Positions 16,555 through 25,090 of a stretch of 64,000 nucleotides of DNA are shown piece by piece. The position numbers and the translations under genes were made by a program. The stretch lies in NCBI GenBank assembly GCA_039930045.1, contig JBDSQB010000002.1, positions 326,286 through 390,285 on the forward strand. Direction: 5' to 3'. The notes beneath the pieces were generated by a model, which searched no databases, was not told the DNA's origin, and worked only from the letters and a program-made list of their open reading frames with translations. Position 1 is the stretch's first letter. The number at the start of each line of letters is the position of its first letter. The DNA is from Chthoniobacterales bacterium (GTDB lineage Bacteria > Verrucomicrobiota > Verrucomicrobiia > Chthoniobacterales > DASVRZ01).

Positions 16555-17382
16555 ATGAATTTCCCACGCCTGCTCATCGCCATTCTGCTTGGCCTCAGCT
16601 TGCCCGCCATGGCGGCGGACCCATATCAAAGCAGCTCCGACTTTGAGAAATATGCGATGAAACTTCGCGAGGACGCCCTCTCGAAGATTCAACCCCAAGT
16701 CGTCCTGCCCTCGACCTCGACTTACGGTGCGCTCTACGGAAACGGCGGCTACCCGTGGAAGCGCAACATCGTCACCACCACCTTCTGGATCGGTGAAAAC
16801 GCCGGCCAAAACAACCCCGTCGATAACATCCGTAGTTCCTGGGATGTGAACTGGAAGTCCAACTACGGCGGCACCGACAATCCCGATCCAGCCGCGCGGA
16901 GAAACTTCGTTCCAGTTGGATTCCTCCCTCGCCAAAATCCTTTCTACATCGCGCTGCCTTACAATGACATCATCAACTCCAGTGCGCACAAGCCGGAGGC
17001 AAAATTCGTCATTCCCTGGTTCCGCCGTGCCTATCGCGAGCCTGGGCAGTCCGTTTGCAAAGGCCGCTGGCTGGCCATCCGCCGCGGCAATCGCGTCTGC
17101 TTCGCGCAATGGGAGGATTGCGGACCGTTTCGCACCGATCACTGGCAATACGTCTTCGGCAACGAACTCCCCCGCTGGAATCTGAATGGCGGCGCCGGTC
17201 TCGATGTTTCGCCAGCCGTCCGCGATTATCTCGGGATGAACAACACCGACCATTGCGACTGGAAATTTGTCGAGTTCCGCGATGTGCCGCCCGGACCATG
17301 GGCGCGTTACGGCGACAATAATCCCTTCGTCCAGAACGCCCGTCGCACGACGGAGCGGGTAGTGGAAAACAAGACCAACTAG
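16555..17382 (+). CDS. Secreted protein with double-psi beta-barrel-like C-terminal half, unknown function
   Basis: 275 residues from the ATG at 16555, which opens a clean signal peptide (MNFPRLLIAILLGLSLPAMAA). The C-terminal half shows the layout of RlpA/expansin-type double-psi barrels: FAQWEDCGPF, then after an insertion GAGLDVSPAVRDYLG, then DWKFVEFRDV. This resembles the family pattern of V-D-GP followed by DLS-A---LG. Four cysteines (VCKG, RVCF, EDCG, DHCDW) suggest disulfides. The N-terminal half is Tyr/Asn/Pro-rich and unassigned. The barrel call is by pattern only. It converges on glpX with a 4-base overlap of stops. Confidence 0.72.
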   Translation: MNFPRLLIAILLGLSLPAMAADPYQSSSDFEKYAMKLREDALSKIQPQVVLPSTSTYGALYGNGGYPWKRNIVTTTFWIGENAGQNNPVDNIRSSWDVNWKSNYGGTDNPDPAARRNFVPVGFLPRQNPFYIALPYNDIINSSAHKPEAKFVIPWFRRAYREPGQSVCKGRWLAIRRGNRVCFAQWEDCGPFRTDHWQYVFGNELPRWNLNGGAGLDVSPAVRDYLGMNNTDHCDWKFVEFRDVPPGPWARYGDNNPFVQNARRTTERVVENKTN

Positions 17383-18428
17383 ATTTTGTGATCGGCGCGG
17401 TCGCTGCGGAGATGAATCGTTTTCCGCTGTAAATTGTGTACGGCACGAATGTACCGCACCGTCTGGCTGCGAGCTCGCATCAGGATCGAATGCGTGATCG
17501 CTGTGTGCCCGATCATTTTTACGCCAGGCAGGAGCGGACTGTCCGTGATTCCCGTGGCGCAAAAAATGGCGCTGTCGCCGTGAACCATGTCATCGGCCGT
17601 GTAGATACGAGTTAGATCGTTATCAGAAAGCGTCCCGCGCAACGCCTCGCGTTCATCGTGATCGCGAAACCACATCCGCATCTGAATGTCGCCACCCAGT
17701 GCGCGCAACGCCGTCGCGGTTAGCACTCCTTCTGGCGAGCCGCCAATTCCGACATACAGATCGATGCCGCTATCGACCAACGCCGGCGCGACTGCCGCCG
17801 TAATGTCTCCATCGGAAATCATCCGCAACGTCGCACCCGCCTCGCGCACCTGCTGGATAAACGTCTCATTTCTCGGACGATCCAAAACCTGCACAACGAG
17901 ATCCGAGACACGTTTTCCCAAGATGCGACCAATGAAGGCGAGCGTCTCCGAGAGCGGCTGGTCGAGCCAGTCTGCGGCGACATTAAATTTCCGGATCGCC
18001 TCCGCCACGTCGCGTCCATAGGCCAGCTTGTGCGCGTAATAGCTCGGGATATTCATCATCGCTTTCTGGCCTTCGGGAACCTCTGCCGCAGCAATGACAG
18101 AGATGGAATTCGCCATTCCTTTCGAGATGTTAGTGGTGCCATCCACCGGATCGAGCGCTATGTCAAAATGCGGCGCGCCCTCCCGCCAAGTTCCTAGTTT
18201 ATCTCCCAGGAAAATCCCCGGCGCATCGTCCTTGATCCCCTCGCCGATGACGACTTCGCCGCAGATGTTCACCAGATCGAACACACCATAAATCGCATCG
18301 CACGCCGCCTGATCCGCCTCTTCTTTTTCGCCTCTCCCGATCCAGCGCAACGCATTGAGCGCGGCATTTTCCGTGGCTCGGACAAACTCGAATTCGATGG
18401 TGCGTTCTGGATCGTGAAAGGTGGACAT
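17379..18428 (-). CDS. glpX: Class II fructose-1,6-bisphosphatase
   Basis: 349 residues. It hydrolyses fructose-1,6-bisphosphate in gluconeogenesis. Motifs of the lithium-sensitive phosphatase superfamily are intact: GEVVIGEGIKDDAP (metal-binding Glu), ALDPVDGTTNISKG and GIGGSPEGVLTATAL. It lies 23 bases downstream of the rhamnulose-phosphate aldolase gene in the same direction, so it may be the last gene of the rhamnose operon. That fits use of the triose product for gluconeogenesis. The class-typical C-terminal region HTAITHSILMRARSQTVR is present. Confidence 0.95.
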   Translation of the reverse strand: MSTFHDPERTIEFEFVRATENAALNALRWIGRGEKEEADQAACDAIYGVFDLVNICGEVVIGEGIKDDAPGIFLGDKLGTWREGAPHFDIALDPVDGTTNISKGMANSISVIAAAEVPEGQKAMMNIPSYYAHKLAYGRDVAEAIRKFNVAADWLDQPLSETLAFIGRILGKRVSDLVVQVLDRPRNETFIQQVREAGATLRMISDGDITAAVAPALVDSGIDLYVGIGGSPEGVLTATALRALGGDIQMRMWFRDHDEREALRGTLSDNDLTRIYTADDMVHGDSAIFCATGITDSPLLPGVKMIGHTAITHSILMRARSQTVRYIRAVHNLQRKTIHLRSDRADHKI

Positions 18429-18451
18429 ATTCAGGAGGGGTTGGTGAAATG

Positions 18452-20647
18452 TTAGCGCAGGAATGCCTCGTGTAAACCGCCATCCACCGTGATGATCTGG
18501 CCGGTCGTTTTGCTCAGGCGATTACTCACCAGGAGGAAGTAGGCTTCGGCCTGATCCGCCGGGGTAATCGGCGCCTTCGTTAGGGTGCGATCCGCGTAGA
18601 ATTGCGCGAGCTTGCTAACCAATGATTCTGTCGCCTCGTCGTCCGTGTAGGGAATGTTATATTTCGCCAGTGAACCAATCACGCGGTCGCGCGGGAACAT
18701 TGCAGAACCTTGCACAACGGTCGCCGGAGCCACGCCGTTCACGCGAACCAACGGCGCAAGTTCGATGGCCAGTTCGCGGACGAGATGATTCGCCGCCGCC
18801 TTGCTCGTGTCGTAGGCGAGGCTGCCTTTTTTCGCGACTGCCGCGTTCGCGCTCGTGGTTAGTACTAGCGCGCCCTTGAGTCCCTGCTCTTTCCAGGTTT
18901 TGTAAGCCTCGTCGGCGACAAAATACAGACCGGCAACATTGATGCCAAAAGTCAGCGCCCACTTGTCGTCTGGAATGTGGCCCGACGTGTCGCTGGCGAC
19001 AAAGATTCCGGCGGTCACCTCAATTGCATCGAACCCGCCGTAAGCGAGCGCGACCTGATCTAACATCGCCCGAATGCTCGCGCGATCTGTGATGTTAGCA
19101 GCGAGTCCGATGGCTGGTCCGCAACCGGAAATGCCGCTACCCGCGACGCCGATACCGAGTCCCAACTTATCGGTGATTTCTTTCGCAGTCGCCTCGGCGG
19201 CTACTTGATTCAAGTCCACTGCGACGATGTGTGCGCCTTCCCTGACGAGACGATGCGCGGTTTCTTTTCCAATGCCGCTGCCAGCTCCGACGACGATATG
19301 AATCTGCCGTGCTAGTTCTTTCTCGGCAGGCATGCGCTGGAGTTTGGCTTCTTCCAGCAACCAATACTCAATGTCGAAGGCTTCCTGGAGTGGGAGCGCA
19401 ATGTATTCATCAATCGCCTCCGCACCGCGCATCACTTCGACCGCGCAGTTATAGAACTCCGCCGTCACGCGACTTTCAGACTTATCTTTGCCCCACGCGA
19501 CCATGCCAAGCCCAGGGATAAGAATCACCGTTGGGTTCGGATCGCGCATCGCTGGCGAATTGGTGCGCTTGCAGCTTTGATAGTACTCCGCGTAGTCCGC
19601 GCGATATTTCACGAGTCCGTCGCCTAGTTTTTTCTTGAGCGCAGCGATGTCCTCCGTCTGCGGATTCCAGTCCACATAGAGCGGCTTGATCTTTGTGCGC
19701 AGGAAATGATCGGGACAGCTAGTACCCAGCTCGGCGAGGCGAGGCGCGTCGGCGCTGTTTACGAAGCGCAGGATTTTTTTGTCGTCCTGAATTGTCCCGA
19801 CAAAGCGGGCTTTCTGCGAAACTTGTCCGCGCAGCCAGGGAAGAACGGCTGCTAGTGTAGCGCGGCGTTTCGCTTCATCGAGCGATTGATATTTGGCTCC
19901 GCCGAAAGCTTTGGCATCGCCGCCTTTGGCCTGATACTTCGCCTCGATGTAAGCTGCGGCTTTTTCGATCAGGGTTAGAGTCAACTCATAGCATTCCTTC
20001 TCGTCGTCGGCCCAGTTGATCAGGCCGTGCTGGCCCATGATAATACCGCGCGCATTTGGATGCTGGCGGCAGATTTCTTGCATGGCCAGACCCAGCTCAA
20101 ACCCGGGCCGCAGCCAGGGAGTATGAATGACTTCGTCGCCAAAGATCGCCTTGGTGAGTGCTACGGAATTTTTCGACGCAGCAACAGAGATAGCCGCATT
20201 CGGATGCATGTGATCGACGTGTTTCGCCGGGATAAAAGAATGCAGCGGCGTATCAATGGAACTCGGCCGCGGGTTTAAGTTAAACGTAGCGTGCGAATAC
20301 ATGCCTACCATTTTGTCCTCGGCATCCGTCTTCGGTCCACGCTCAGGAGCGGCGGCATAAAGTTCCTGCAAGCCGAGAAGTTTTTCCTGGTAGAGCGAGG
20401 AGAAATTTTCGCGTTTGCTAGTACGCAAATCGCCGCCGCTGCCCTTCACCCAGAGAACCTCCGTGGGCTTGCCGGTGAGCGGATCGTTTTCAATGATCTT
20501 CGCCGAGGTGTTGCCGCCGCCTGTGTTAGTTATGCGCTGGTCGGCACCGAGGATGTTAGAACGGTAGATCAGTCTGCCCACGGGATCGAGAGAGGCTGCG
20601 AAGGTGTCGTCCCAGGAGTAGTTAACGAATTGATAGGTCTTGCTCAT
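18452..20647 (-). CDS. rhaD: Bifunctional rhamnulose-1-phosphate aldolase/short-chain dehydrogenase
   Basis: 731 residues in two parts. Residues 1-~430 are a class II aldolase with metal ligands in HVDHMHP (H146, H148) and IIMGQHGLINW. Residues ~448-731 are an SDR with VGAGSGIGKE and a catalytic Tyr612-Lys616 pair (YDTSK). The fusion is known from rhamnose loci of Bacillus and other phyla (RhaEW type). The aldolase cleaves L-rhamnulose-1-phosphate to DHAP and L-lactaldehyde; the dehydrogenase oxidises lactaldehyde. The start overlaps the kinase stop by 4 bases. Product roles follow the family. The SDR substrate in this organism is inferred. Confidence 0.93.
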   Translation of the reverse strand: MSKTYQFVNYSWDDTFAASLDPVGRLIYRSNILGADQRITNTGGGNTSAKIIENDPLTGKPTEVLWVKGSGGDLRTSKRENFSSLYQEKLLGLQELYAAAPERGPKTDAEDKMVGMYSHATFNLNPRPSSIDTPLHSFIPAKHVDHMHPNAAISVAASKNSVALTKAIFGDEVIHTPWLRPGFELGLAMQEICRQHPNARGIIMGQHGLINWADDEKECYELTLTLIEKAAAYIEAKYQAKGGDAKAFGGAKYQSLDEAKRRATLAAVLPWLRGQVSQKARFVGTIQDDKKILRFVNSADAPRLAELGTSCPDHFLRTKIKPLYVDWNPQTEDIAALKKKLGDGLVKYRADYAEYYQSCKRTNSPAMRDPNPTVILIPGLGMVAWGKDKSESRVTAEFYNCAVEVMRGAEAIDEYIALPLQEAFDIEYWLLEEAKLQRMPAEKELARQIHIVVGAGSGIGKETAHRLVREGAHIVAVDLNQVAAEATAKEITDKLGLGIGVAGSGISGCGPAIGLAANITDRASIRAMLDQVALAYGGFDAIEVTAGIFVASDTSGHIPDDKWALTFGINVAGLYFVADEAYKTWKEQGLKGALVLTTSANAAVAKKGSLAYDTSKAAANHLVRELAIELAPLVRVNGVAPATVVQGSAMFPRDRVIGSLAKYNIPYTDDEATESLVSKLAQFYADRTLTKAPITPADQAEAYFLLVSNRLSKTTGQIITVDGGLHEAFLR

Positions 20648-22089
20648 AAGTTAGTAAATTTGGCGTAAGCCTGCTGCCACGCTTGGGTTTGGTTGGGTTG
20701 ATATGTGATAACAGAAAAAGAGTCGGCCACAAGCTGGCGTCCGGCTGTAAGAGAGTCGAGATGGCCGAGGGCGAGCGCCTGCACGAGGACGTTGCCAATG
20801 GCGGTCGCTTCGACGGGTCCAGCAACGACGGTGAGTCCAGTGGCGTCGGCACTGAATTGGTTAAGCAACTCGCTCTGGCTGCCTCCGCCGACGATATGAA
20901 TGCGACTCAAATGGCGGTTGGTTAGCAGCTCGATTTCGCCAATGGTCTGACGATACAACAAAGCCAGACTTTCCAGAATGCAGCGGGTGAATTGGCCGGG
21001 TGTTTCGGGAATCGGCTGGCTTGTCTCCGAGCAAAACGCGGCGATCTTCGCGGGCATGTTTCCCGGTTTCATGAAGCGGTCGTCCGACGGATGAATGAGC
21101 GAGCGCAACGGCTCTGCGGCGGCGGCTTGTTCCATCATCCAGCCGTAGGTATAGTCCATGTTAGAAGCGGCCCAGGCTCGGCGGCATTCCTGGAGAATCC
21201 AGAGGCCGACGATGTTCTTGAGAAAGCGTGTCGTTCCACCGTAACCCGCTTCGTTGGTGAAGTTATGCTGGCGCACGACTTCCGTGGTTAGAGGAACATC
21301 TAACTCGACGCCTAACAACGACCACGTGCCGGAGGAAAGGTAGGCCCAGTCTTCGCCGGGTGTGGTTGGAACGGCGGCGATGGCGGCTCCGGTGTCGTGC
21401 GAACAGGTAGCAATGACTTCGATGGAACTCGACTTGAGTTTTCCTAACAAGGTTCCGCTTGGGACAATTTTCGGAAAAATGGCTTCAGGCAATCCGGCGC
21501 GCGCGATCAAGTCGAAAGACCATTTACGCTGGTGCGGATTATAGAGTTGCGTGGTGCTCGCAAGACTTTCCTCGATGACGGAGGTGCCGCTAAAACGGTA
21601 GTTGAAGTAGTCGGCAATGGTTAGAAACACAGCAGTCTTTCCTAACACTTCGGGATTCAACTCCAACTCAGCCGCTAGCTGGTAGAGCGTGTTGAAGTGC
21701 ATGAACTGGATGCCTGTTTCCGCGAAGATGAATTCGTCGCCGATTTTTTTTCTAACCTCCGGGAAGACTGCGTCCGTGCGCTCGTCGCGATAGTGATGCG
21801 GCTCGGCCAGCTTTTCGCCCGCGGCATCTAACAAAACGTAATCCACGCCCCAGGAATCGACGCTGATTCCTGAGATGGTTAGGTTCTTTTCCAAGGCGAG
21901 TTGCACACCACTCTGGAGCGATGCAAAGATGACTTCGGTGTCCCAGCGCATGTCGCCTTCCTTCTGAATAATGGCGCTCGGAAAACGATAAATTTCCTCC
22001 AAAATGAGGCGGCCCCTGTCGAGGGTTCCTAACATGACGCGTCCACTTTCCGCGCCGAGATCGCAAGCTAGATAATGATGCAAGTCCAC
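20644..22089 (-). CDS. rhaB: Rhamnulokinase (FGGY family)
   Basis: Phosphorylates L-rhamnulose at C1. About 481 residues from the GTG at 22089 (VDLHHYLACDLGAESGRVML), matching the family length. A TTG two codons later is an alternative. A longer frame to 22215 would overlap the regulator gene. Motifs: N-terminal phosphate loop ACDLGAESGR, GISVDSWGVDYVLLD, THDTGAAIAA-type SHDTGAAIAAVP, YLSSGTWSLLGVE and IHIVGGGSQSELLNQF. Its stop overlaps the aldolase start (ATGA). Isomerase (RhaA/RhaI) and mutarotase are not in the window. Confidence 0.93.
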   Translation of the reverse strand: MDLHHYLACDLGAESGRVMLGTLDRGRLILEEIYRFPSAIIQKEGDMRWDTEVIFASLQSGVQLALEKNLTISGISVDSWGVDYVLLDAAGEKLAEPHHYRDERTDAVFPEVRKKIGDEFIFAETGIQFMHFNTLYQLAAELELNPEVLGKTAVFLTIADYFNYRFSGTSVIEESLASTTQLYNPHQRKWSFDLIARAGLPEAIFPKIVPSGTLLGKLKSSSIEVIATCSHDTGAAIAAVPTTPGEDWAYLSSGTWSLLGVELDVPLTTEVVRQHNFTNEAGYGGTTRFLKNIVGLWILQECRRAWAASNMDYTYGWMMEQAAAAEPLRSLIHPSDDRFMKPGNMPAKIAAFCSETSQPIPETPGQFTRCILESLALLYRQTIGEIELLTNRHLSRIHIVGGGSQSELLNQFSADATGLTVVAGPVEATAIGNVLVQALALGHLDSLTAGRQLVADSFSVITYQPNQTQAWQQAYAKFTNL

Positions 22090-22103
22090 TACAGAGGGGG
22101 GAT

Positions 22104-22880
22104 TTACGCTACGACGAGTTGCCGGCTGGTGAGAGTGATTTGAGCGTTGGTGAGCTGGTCGCCGTGCGCATCGGTGATGATGTGCGGAACCTCGGTCCAC
22201 TTGGCGAGCGGACAATGAGCTTTACGATTGATCTTGGTGGCGTCGAGACAAAAAAAGACGTCCTCTGTGCGCGACAAAATCGTGCGTTGAAACGTGACGA
22301 CGTCGGCCTGCGAATTCCACAAGCCCTCGGCGCTCATGCCCTCGGCTCCAAGAAAGGCGGCGTCGAACTGCCACAGCCGGGCCATTTTCTGCGTCTTGTC
22401 GCCGAGCAGCACGGCCTGGCGACTGAAAAATTGTCCGCCGAGGAGATGCGTTTGCACGCCAGCCATGCGGCTGAGGATTTCGGCGACGGGAAGGTTGTTG
22501 GTGACGATGGTGAGATCGGTGAGGGCGGTCTGGGCGAGCGTTTTGGCGATGGCCAGCAGCGTGGTGCCGGCGTCGAGAAAATAGGTTTCGCCCGATTTCA
22601 TCTGGTGAATGGCGGCCTCGGCGATGCGCTGCTTGGCGGCGGGTGCCACGCGTTCGCGGTCGCTGAAAGCGGGGAAATGCTCCGCGTATTCGCCGACGGC
22701 GCCGCCGTAAGTGCGGGTGATTTTTCCCTCTTCATGGAGCACGGCGAGGTCGCGCCGGGCCGTGGCCTCGGAGACGCCGAGCAGACGGCAGATCCGGGTG
22801 ATGGAGAGATAACGGTCGCTTTTTAGAAGGGCACGGAGCCCCTCGCGTCGGGCATGAACTTGGTGGAGGGCAACTTTCAA
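22104..22880 (-). CDS. DeoR-family transcriptional regulator of the rhamnose operon
   Basis: 258 residues with an N-terminal DeoR winged helix-turn-helix (LSITRICRLLGVSEATARRDLAVLHEEGKI, then TRTYGGAV). The C-terminal sugar-phosphate-sensing domain of the isomerase-like fold follows (YFLDAGTTLLAIAK, IVTNNLPVAEIL, HLLGGQF, LDATKI). The start is a TTG at 22880. An internal ATG would remove the DNA-binding part. It is 14 bases before the rhamnulokinase start and in the same direction, so it is probably cotranscribed. Repression of the operon relieved by a pathway phosphosugar is the family norm and is inferred here. A perfect palindrome lies 23 bases upstream. Confidence 0.88.
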   Translation of the reverse strand: MKVALHQVHARREGLRALLKSDRYLSITRICRLLGVSEATARRDLAVLHEEGKITRTYGGAVGEYAEHFPAFSDRERVAPAAKQRIAEAAIHQMKSGETYFLDAGTTLLAIAKTLAQTALTDLTIVTNNLPVAEILSRMAGVQTHLLGGQFFSRQAVLLGDKTQKMARLWQFDAAFLGAEGMSAEGLWNSQADVVTFQRTILSRTEDVFFCLDATKINRKAHCPLAKWTEVPHIITDAHGDQLTNAQITLTSRQLVVA

Positions 22881-22902
22881 TGTGCCGCAAGTAAAGACAA
22901 TA

Positions 22903-22922
22903 TATGATTGGAGTCAATCATA
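22903..22922. promoter_or_regulatory. Candidate operator of the DeoR-type regulator
   Basis: TATGATTG and CAATCATA form a perfect 8-bp inverted repeat around GAGT. It lies in the 62-base gap between the end of the tonB-like gene and the TTG start of the regulator, exactly where an autoregulatory operator over the promoter would sit. AT-rich half-sites of this length are usual for DeoR proteins. Confidence 0.6.
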
Positions 22923-22942
22923 AAACTTTGAGTCGATTGGAA

Positions 22943-23698
22943 TCACAGTCGAATTCCAATGGGAAGAGTTATCTTGCCTGCGGCACCGCTTTTTACCCGA
23001 TAATTGCTACGCACATGCTTGATAACCAAGGCATCCATGGCGGAGTTTCCGGAGCTCCGAATAATGTTCACTTCCGTGATCGTGCCACCTGAGTAAATGA
23101 TCGACGCGGAGGCGGATGCTTTCATTCCCTGCAGGCGTTGCTTCATGCTGTAAGGCACGATCAGGTTTGGTGTGGAAATGAAGTCGGCACGACCACCAGA
23201 TTTCACCGCACCCGTGCCGCCGGCCACACCGCCGTGTGCGGCGTCCACGCCTTTGATGGCACCGGGACGCGCGTTTGGATTGACTCCGGACGCTGGGGCC
23301 GGTTTGGTCGTGTTGGACGGAGTTGCCTGCGGCTTGGGCGTGACTTTGGGTTTGGGCGTTGCCGCTGGAGTCGGACTGAGAGCTTCCTCTGGCACTGCGA
23401 AATCCTGCGGAACGACTGGCGGAGGAGGCGTTTCCTCAGGTTCGGGCGGCGGCGGTGTGGTCTCTGGGGCTGGCGGCGGGCCCGTTTCGATGTCGTTGGT
23501 GCCGAGTGGCGGAGGCTCGTTTTCTTCACCGACGATTTCGATATCGAGCGAGTTATCCACCGGGGGCAGGGTCGTCGGTGTAAGAAAAGCACCGAGATAA
23601 ACCGCGCCGACATGCAACGCGACGGAAACGAGCAGGAGAACGATGAAGGTGTAGTCTTTTTTTCCCGTGGACGGGCTGGGCAGACGTGGCGCAGTCAT
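22943..23698 (-). CDS. TonB-family energy transducer
   Basis: 251 residues: one N-terminal helix (FIVLLLVSVALHVGAVYLGAF, with the SVALH motif of TonB), a long Pro/Glu/Lys-rich periplasmic spacer (~residues 45-140), and a C-terminal TonB domain (residues ~165-251) in which GTITEVNIIRSSGNSAMD is the core motif. It couples the ExbB/ExbD proton channel to outer-membrane receptors. It follows exbD by 18 bases. No TonB-dependent receptor lies nearby, so it serves receptors elsewhere. Confidence 0.88.
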   Translation of the reverse strand: MTAPRLPSPSTGKKDYTFIVLLLVSVALHVGAVYLGAFLTPTTLPPVDNSLDIEIVGEENEPPPLGTNDIETGPPPAPETTPPPPEPEETPPPPVVPQDFAVPEEALSPTPAATPKPKVTPKPQATPSNTTKPAPASGVNPNARPGAIKGVDAAHGGVAGGTGAVKSGGRADFISTPNLIVPYSMKQRLQGMKASASASIIYSGGTITEVNIIRSSGNSAMDALVIKHVRSNYRVKSGAAGKITLPIGIRL

Positions 23699-23716
23699 CG
23701 GAATGGAACTCGTTAT

Positions 23717-24172
23717 CTAAGGAGTCGGCGGCTTCGGTGGGGCGGGCGGAGGATTGCCGCCAGAGGCTTCGGGGCGGATCTCGAAGGCCACCTTGGTAAT
23801 GCCCGCGCGCTTGACGCAGTCGAGGACGTTCACCACGTCGCCGTGAGTGGAGTCTTTGTCGCCGCGAATGTAGATTTTCGTATCGGGTTTGCGGGCGATC
23901 TCGTCCTTCAATCGAGTGAGAAGCTGATCACGATCGACCTTGTCTTTTTCAAAATAAATCGTGCCCGTGACATCGATGGTTACCGTGATGAAATCCGGCT
24001 TCTGCTCCGGCGTGCTCGCGGAGGCCGTCGGCATGTTGATTTTCATGCCGCGCATCTGGATCATGCTCAGGCTCACGAGCATGAAAGACGCGAGCAAAAA
24101 GAACATGATGTCGATCAGCGGAATGATCTCGATGCGTGCCTTTTTGTGCGGTATGGGCGAACGCAATTTCAT
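23717..24172 (-). CDS. exbD: ExbD/TolR biopolymer transport protein
   Basis: 151 residues with a basic start (KKARIEIIPLIDIMFFLLASFMLVSL). The membrane Asp in the PLIDIMFFLL helix is the proton-carrying residue conserved in ExbD/TolR/MotB. A periplasmic domain (YIRGDKDSTHGDVVNVLDCVKRAGITKVAF) and a Pro-rich end follow. The start overlaps exbB by 4 bases. ExbD rather than TolR is supported by the downstream TonB-like gene and lack of TolA/TolB/Pal. Confidence 0.92.
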   Translation of the reverse strand: MKLRSPIPHKKARIEIIPLIDIMFFLLASFMLVSLSMIQMRGMKINMPTASASTPEQKPDFITVTIDVTGTIYFEKDKVDRDQLLTRLKDEIARKPDTKIYIRGDKDSTHGDVVNVLDCVKRAGITKVAFEIRPEASGGNPPPAPPKPPTP

Positions 24173-24813
24173 TCGGGCTGGCCTTTCGCGCGCGGCTTTT
24201 TGCTGGTCTTGAGCATGATCTCGAGGTTGTTGGCGGCAGTCTCAATTTCAAACTGAAGCTTCGTCACCAGCGCGCCGAAATAGTTGTAAAAAAGCACCAC
24301 GAAAACCGCCACGCCCAGGCCGCAAGCCGTCGCGATGAGCGCCTCGCCGATGCCACCCGAAACCTTGGATACTTCGAGCCCGGATTCCCCGACGGCGTTG
24401 AAGGAATGCATGATTCCCAGGACGGTGCCCATCAATCCGAGGAGCGGCGCGATGGTGATCAAGGTGTCCATCGCCACGAGGAATCGGCCGGCTTTTTGCA
24501 ATTCGGCACCTGACGCGACGGTGAGTGCGCCCTCCAGCGAGGCGTGGTGATGATTCAATGCATGCCAGAGGACTTTGACCACCGGATCGCGGGCGTCTTT
24601 CGCAGCGGCGGAGGCGGCGCTGATGTTTCCCTCTTCGAGTGCGCCATAGACTTCCTCGAGTTTAGCCGGTTCGCGATGGGCCGCGTGTGCCGTCCACCAA
24701 ATGATGCGGTCGAGAATCACCGCCACAGCCGTGATCATGACGACTAACATGGGCCACATAATCGGGCCGCCCTTGTGAAATTGATCGATGACGACGTTGG
24801 CTATCATAGGCAT
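24169..24813 (-). CDS. exbB: ExbB/TolQ/MotA-family proton channel subunit
   Basis: 214 residues with three membrane helices: near residues 15-35 (MWPMLVVMITAVAVILDRII), ~115-140 and ~155-180. The diagnostic segment is LITIAPLLGLMGTVLGIMHSF followed by GIGEALIATACGLGVAVFVVLFYNYF. It forms the inner-membrane motor with ExbD. First gene of exbB-exbD-tonB; ATG at 24807 is an alternative start two codons in. The 277 bases upstream, shared with the divergent recombinase gene, show no obvious structure. Confidence 0.93.
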   Translation of the reverse strand: MPMIANVVIDQFHKGGPIMWPMLVVMITAVAVILDRIIWWTAHAAHREPAKLEEVYGALEEGNISAASAAAKDARDPVVKVLWHALNHHHASLEGALTVASGAELQKAGRFLVAMDTLITIAPLLGLMGTVLGIMHSFNAVGESGLEVSKVSGGIGEALIATACGLGVAVFVVLFYNYFGALVTKLQFEIETAANNLEIMLKTSKKPRAKGQPE

Positions 24814-25090
24814 GAACCGCAGTTTGGTTGTTGAGCTATTTGGCGAGCCGGTCCCGCCTTTCGCAAAATGATTCCCCTTTTATATCACTGATGTGACCGC
24901 TGTTTGACCAGCGTTTACCCGCCTGCCAGAGCCCGAGCCCGTGCAAGCACAGGGATTTGGTAAGGGTCTGGCAAAAAAGAGTCAAAGAATTATTCGGTTG
25001 CCATCGAAATTAGGTTTTAGATTCGTTGAGAAACACCGCAACGAGCTTTCCCGCCACCATTCATCGTTGTAGGATGGCTTCCAGATTTCA

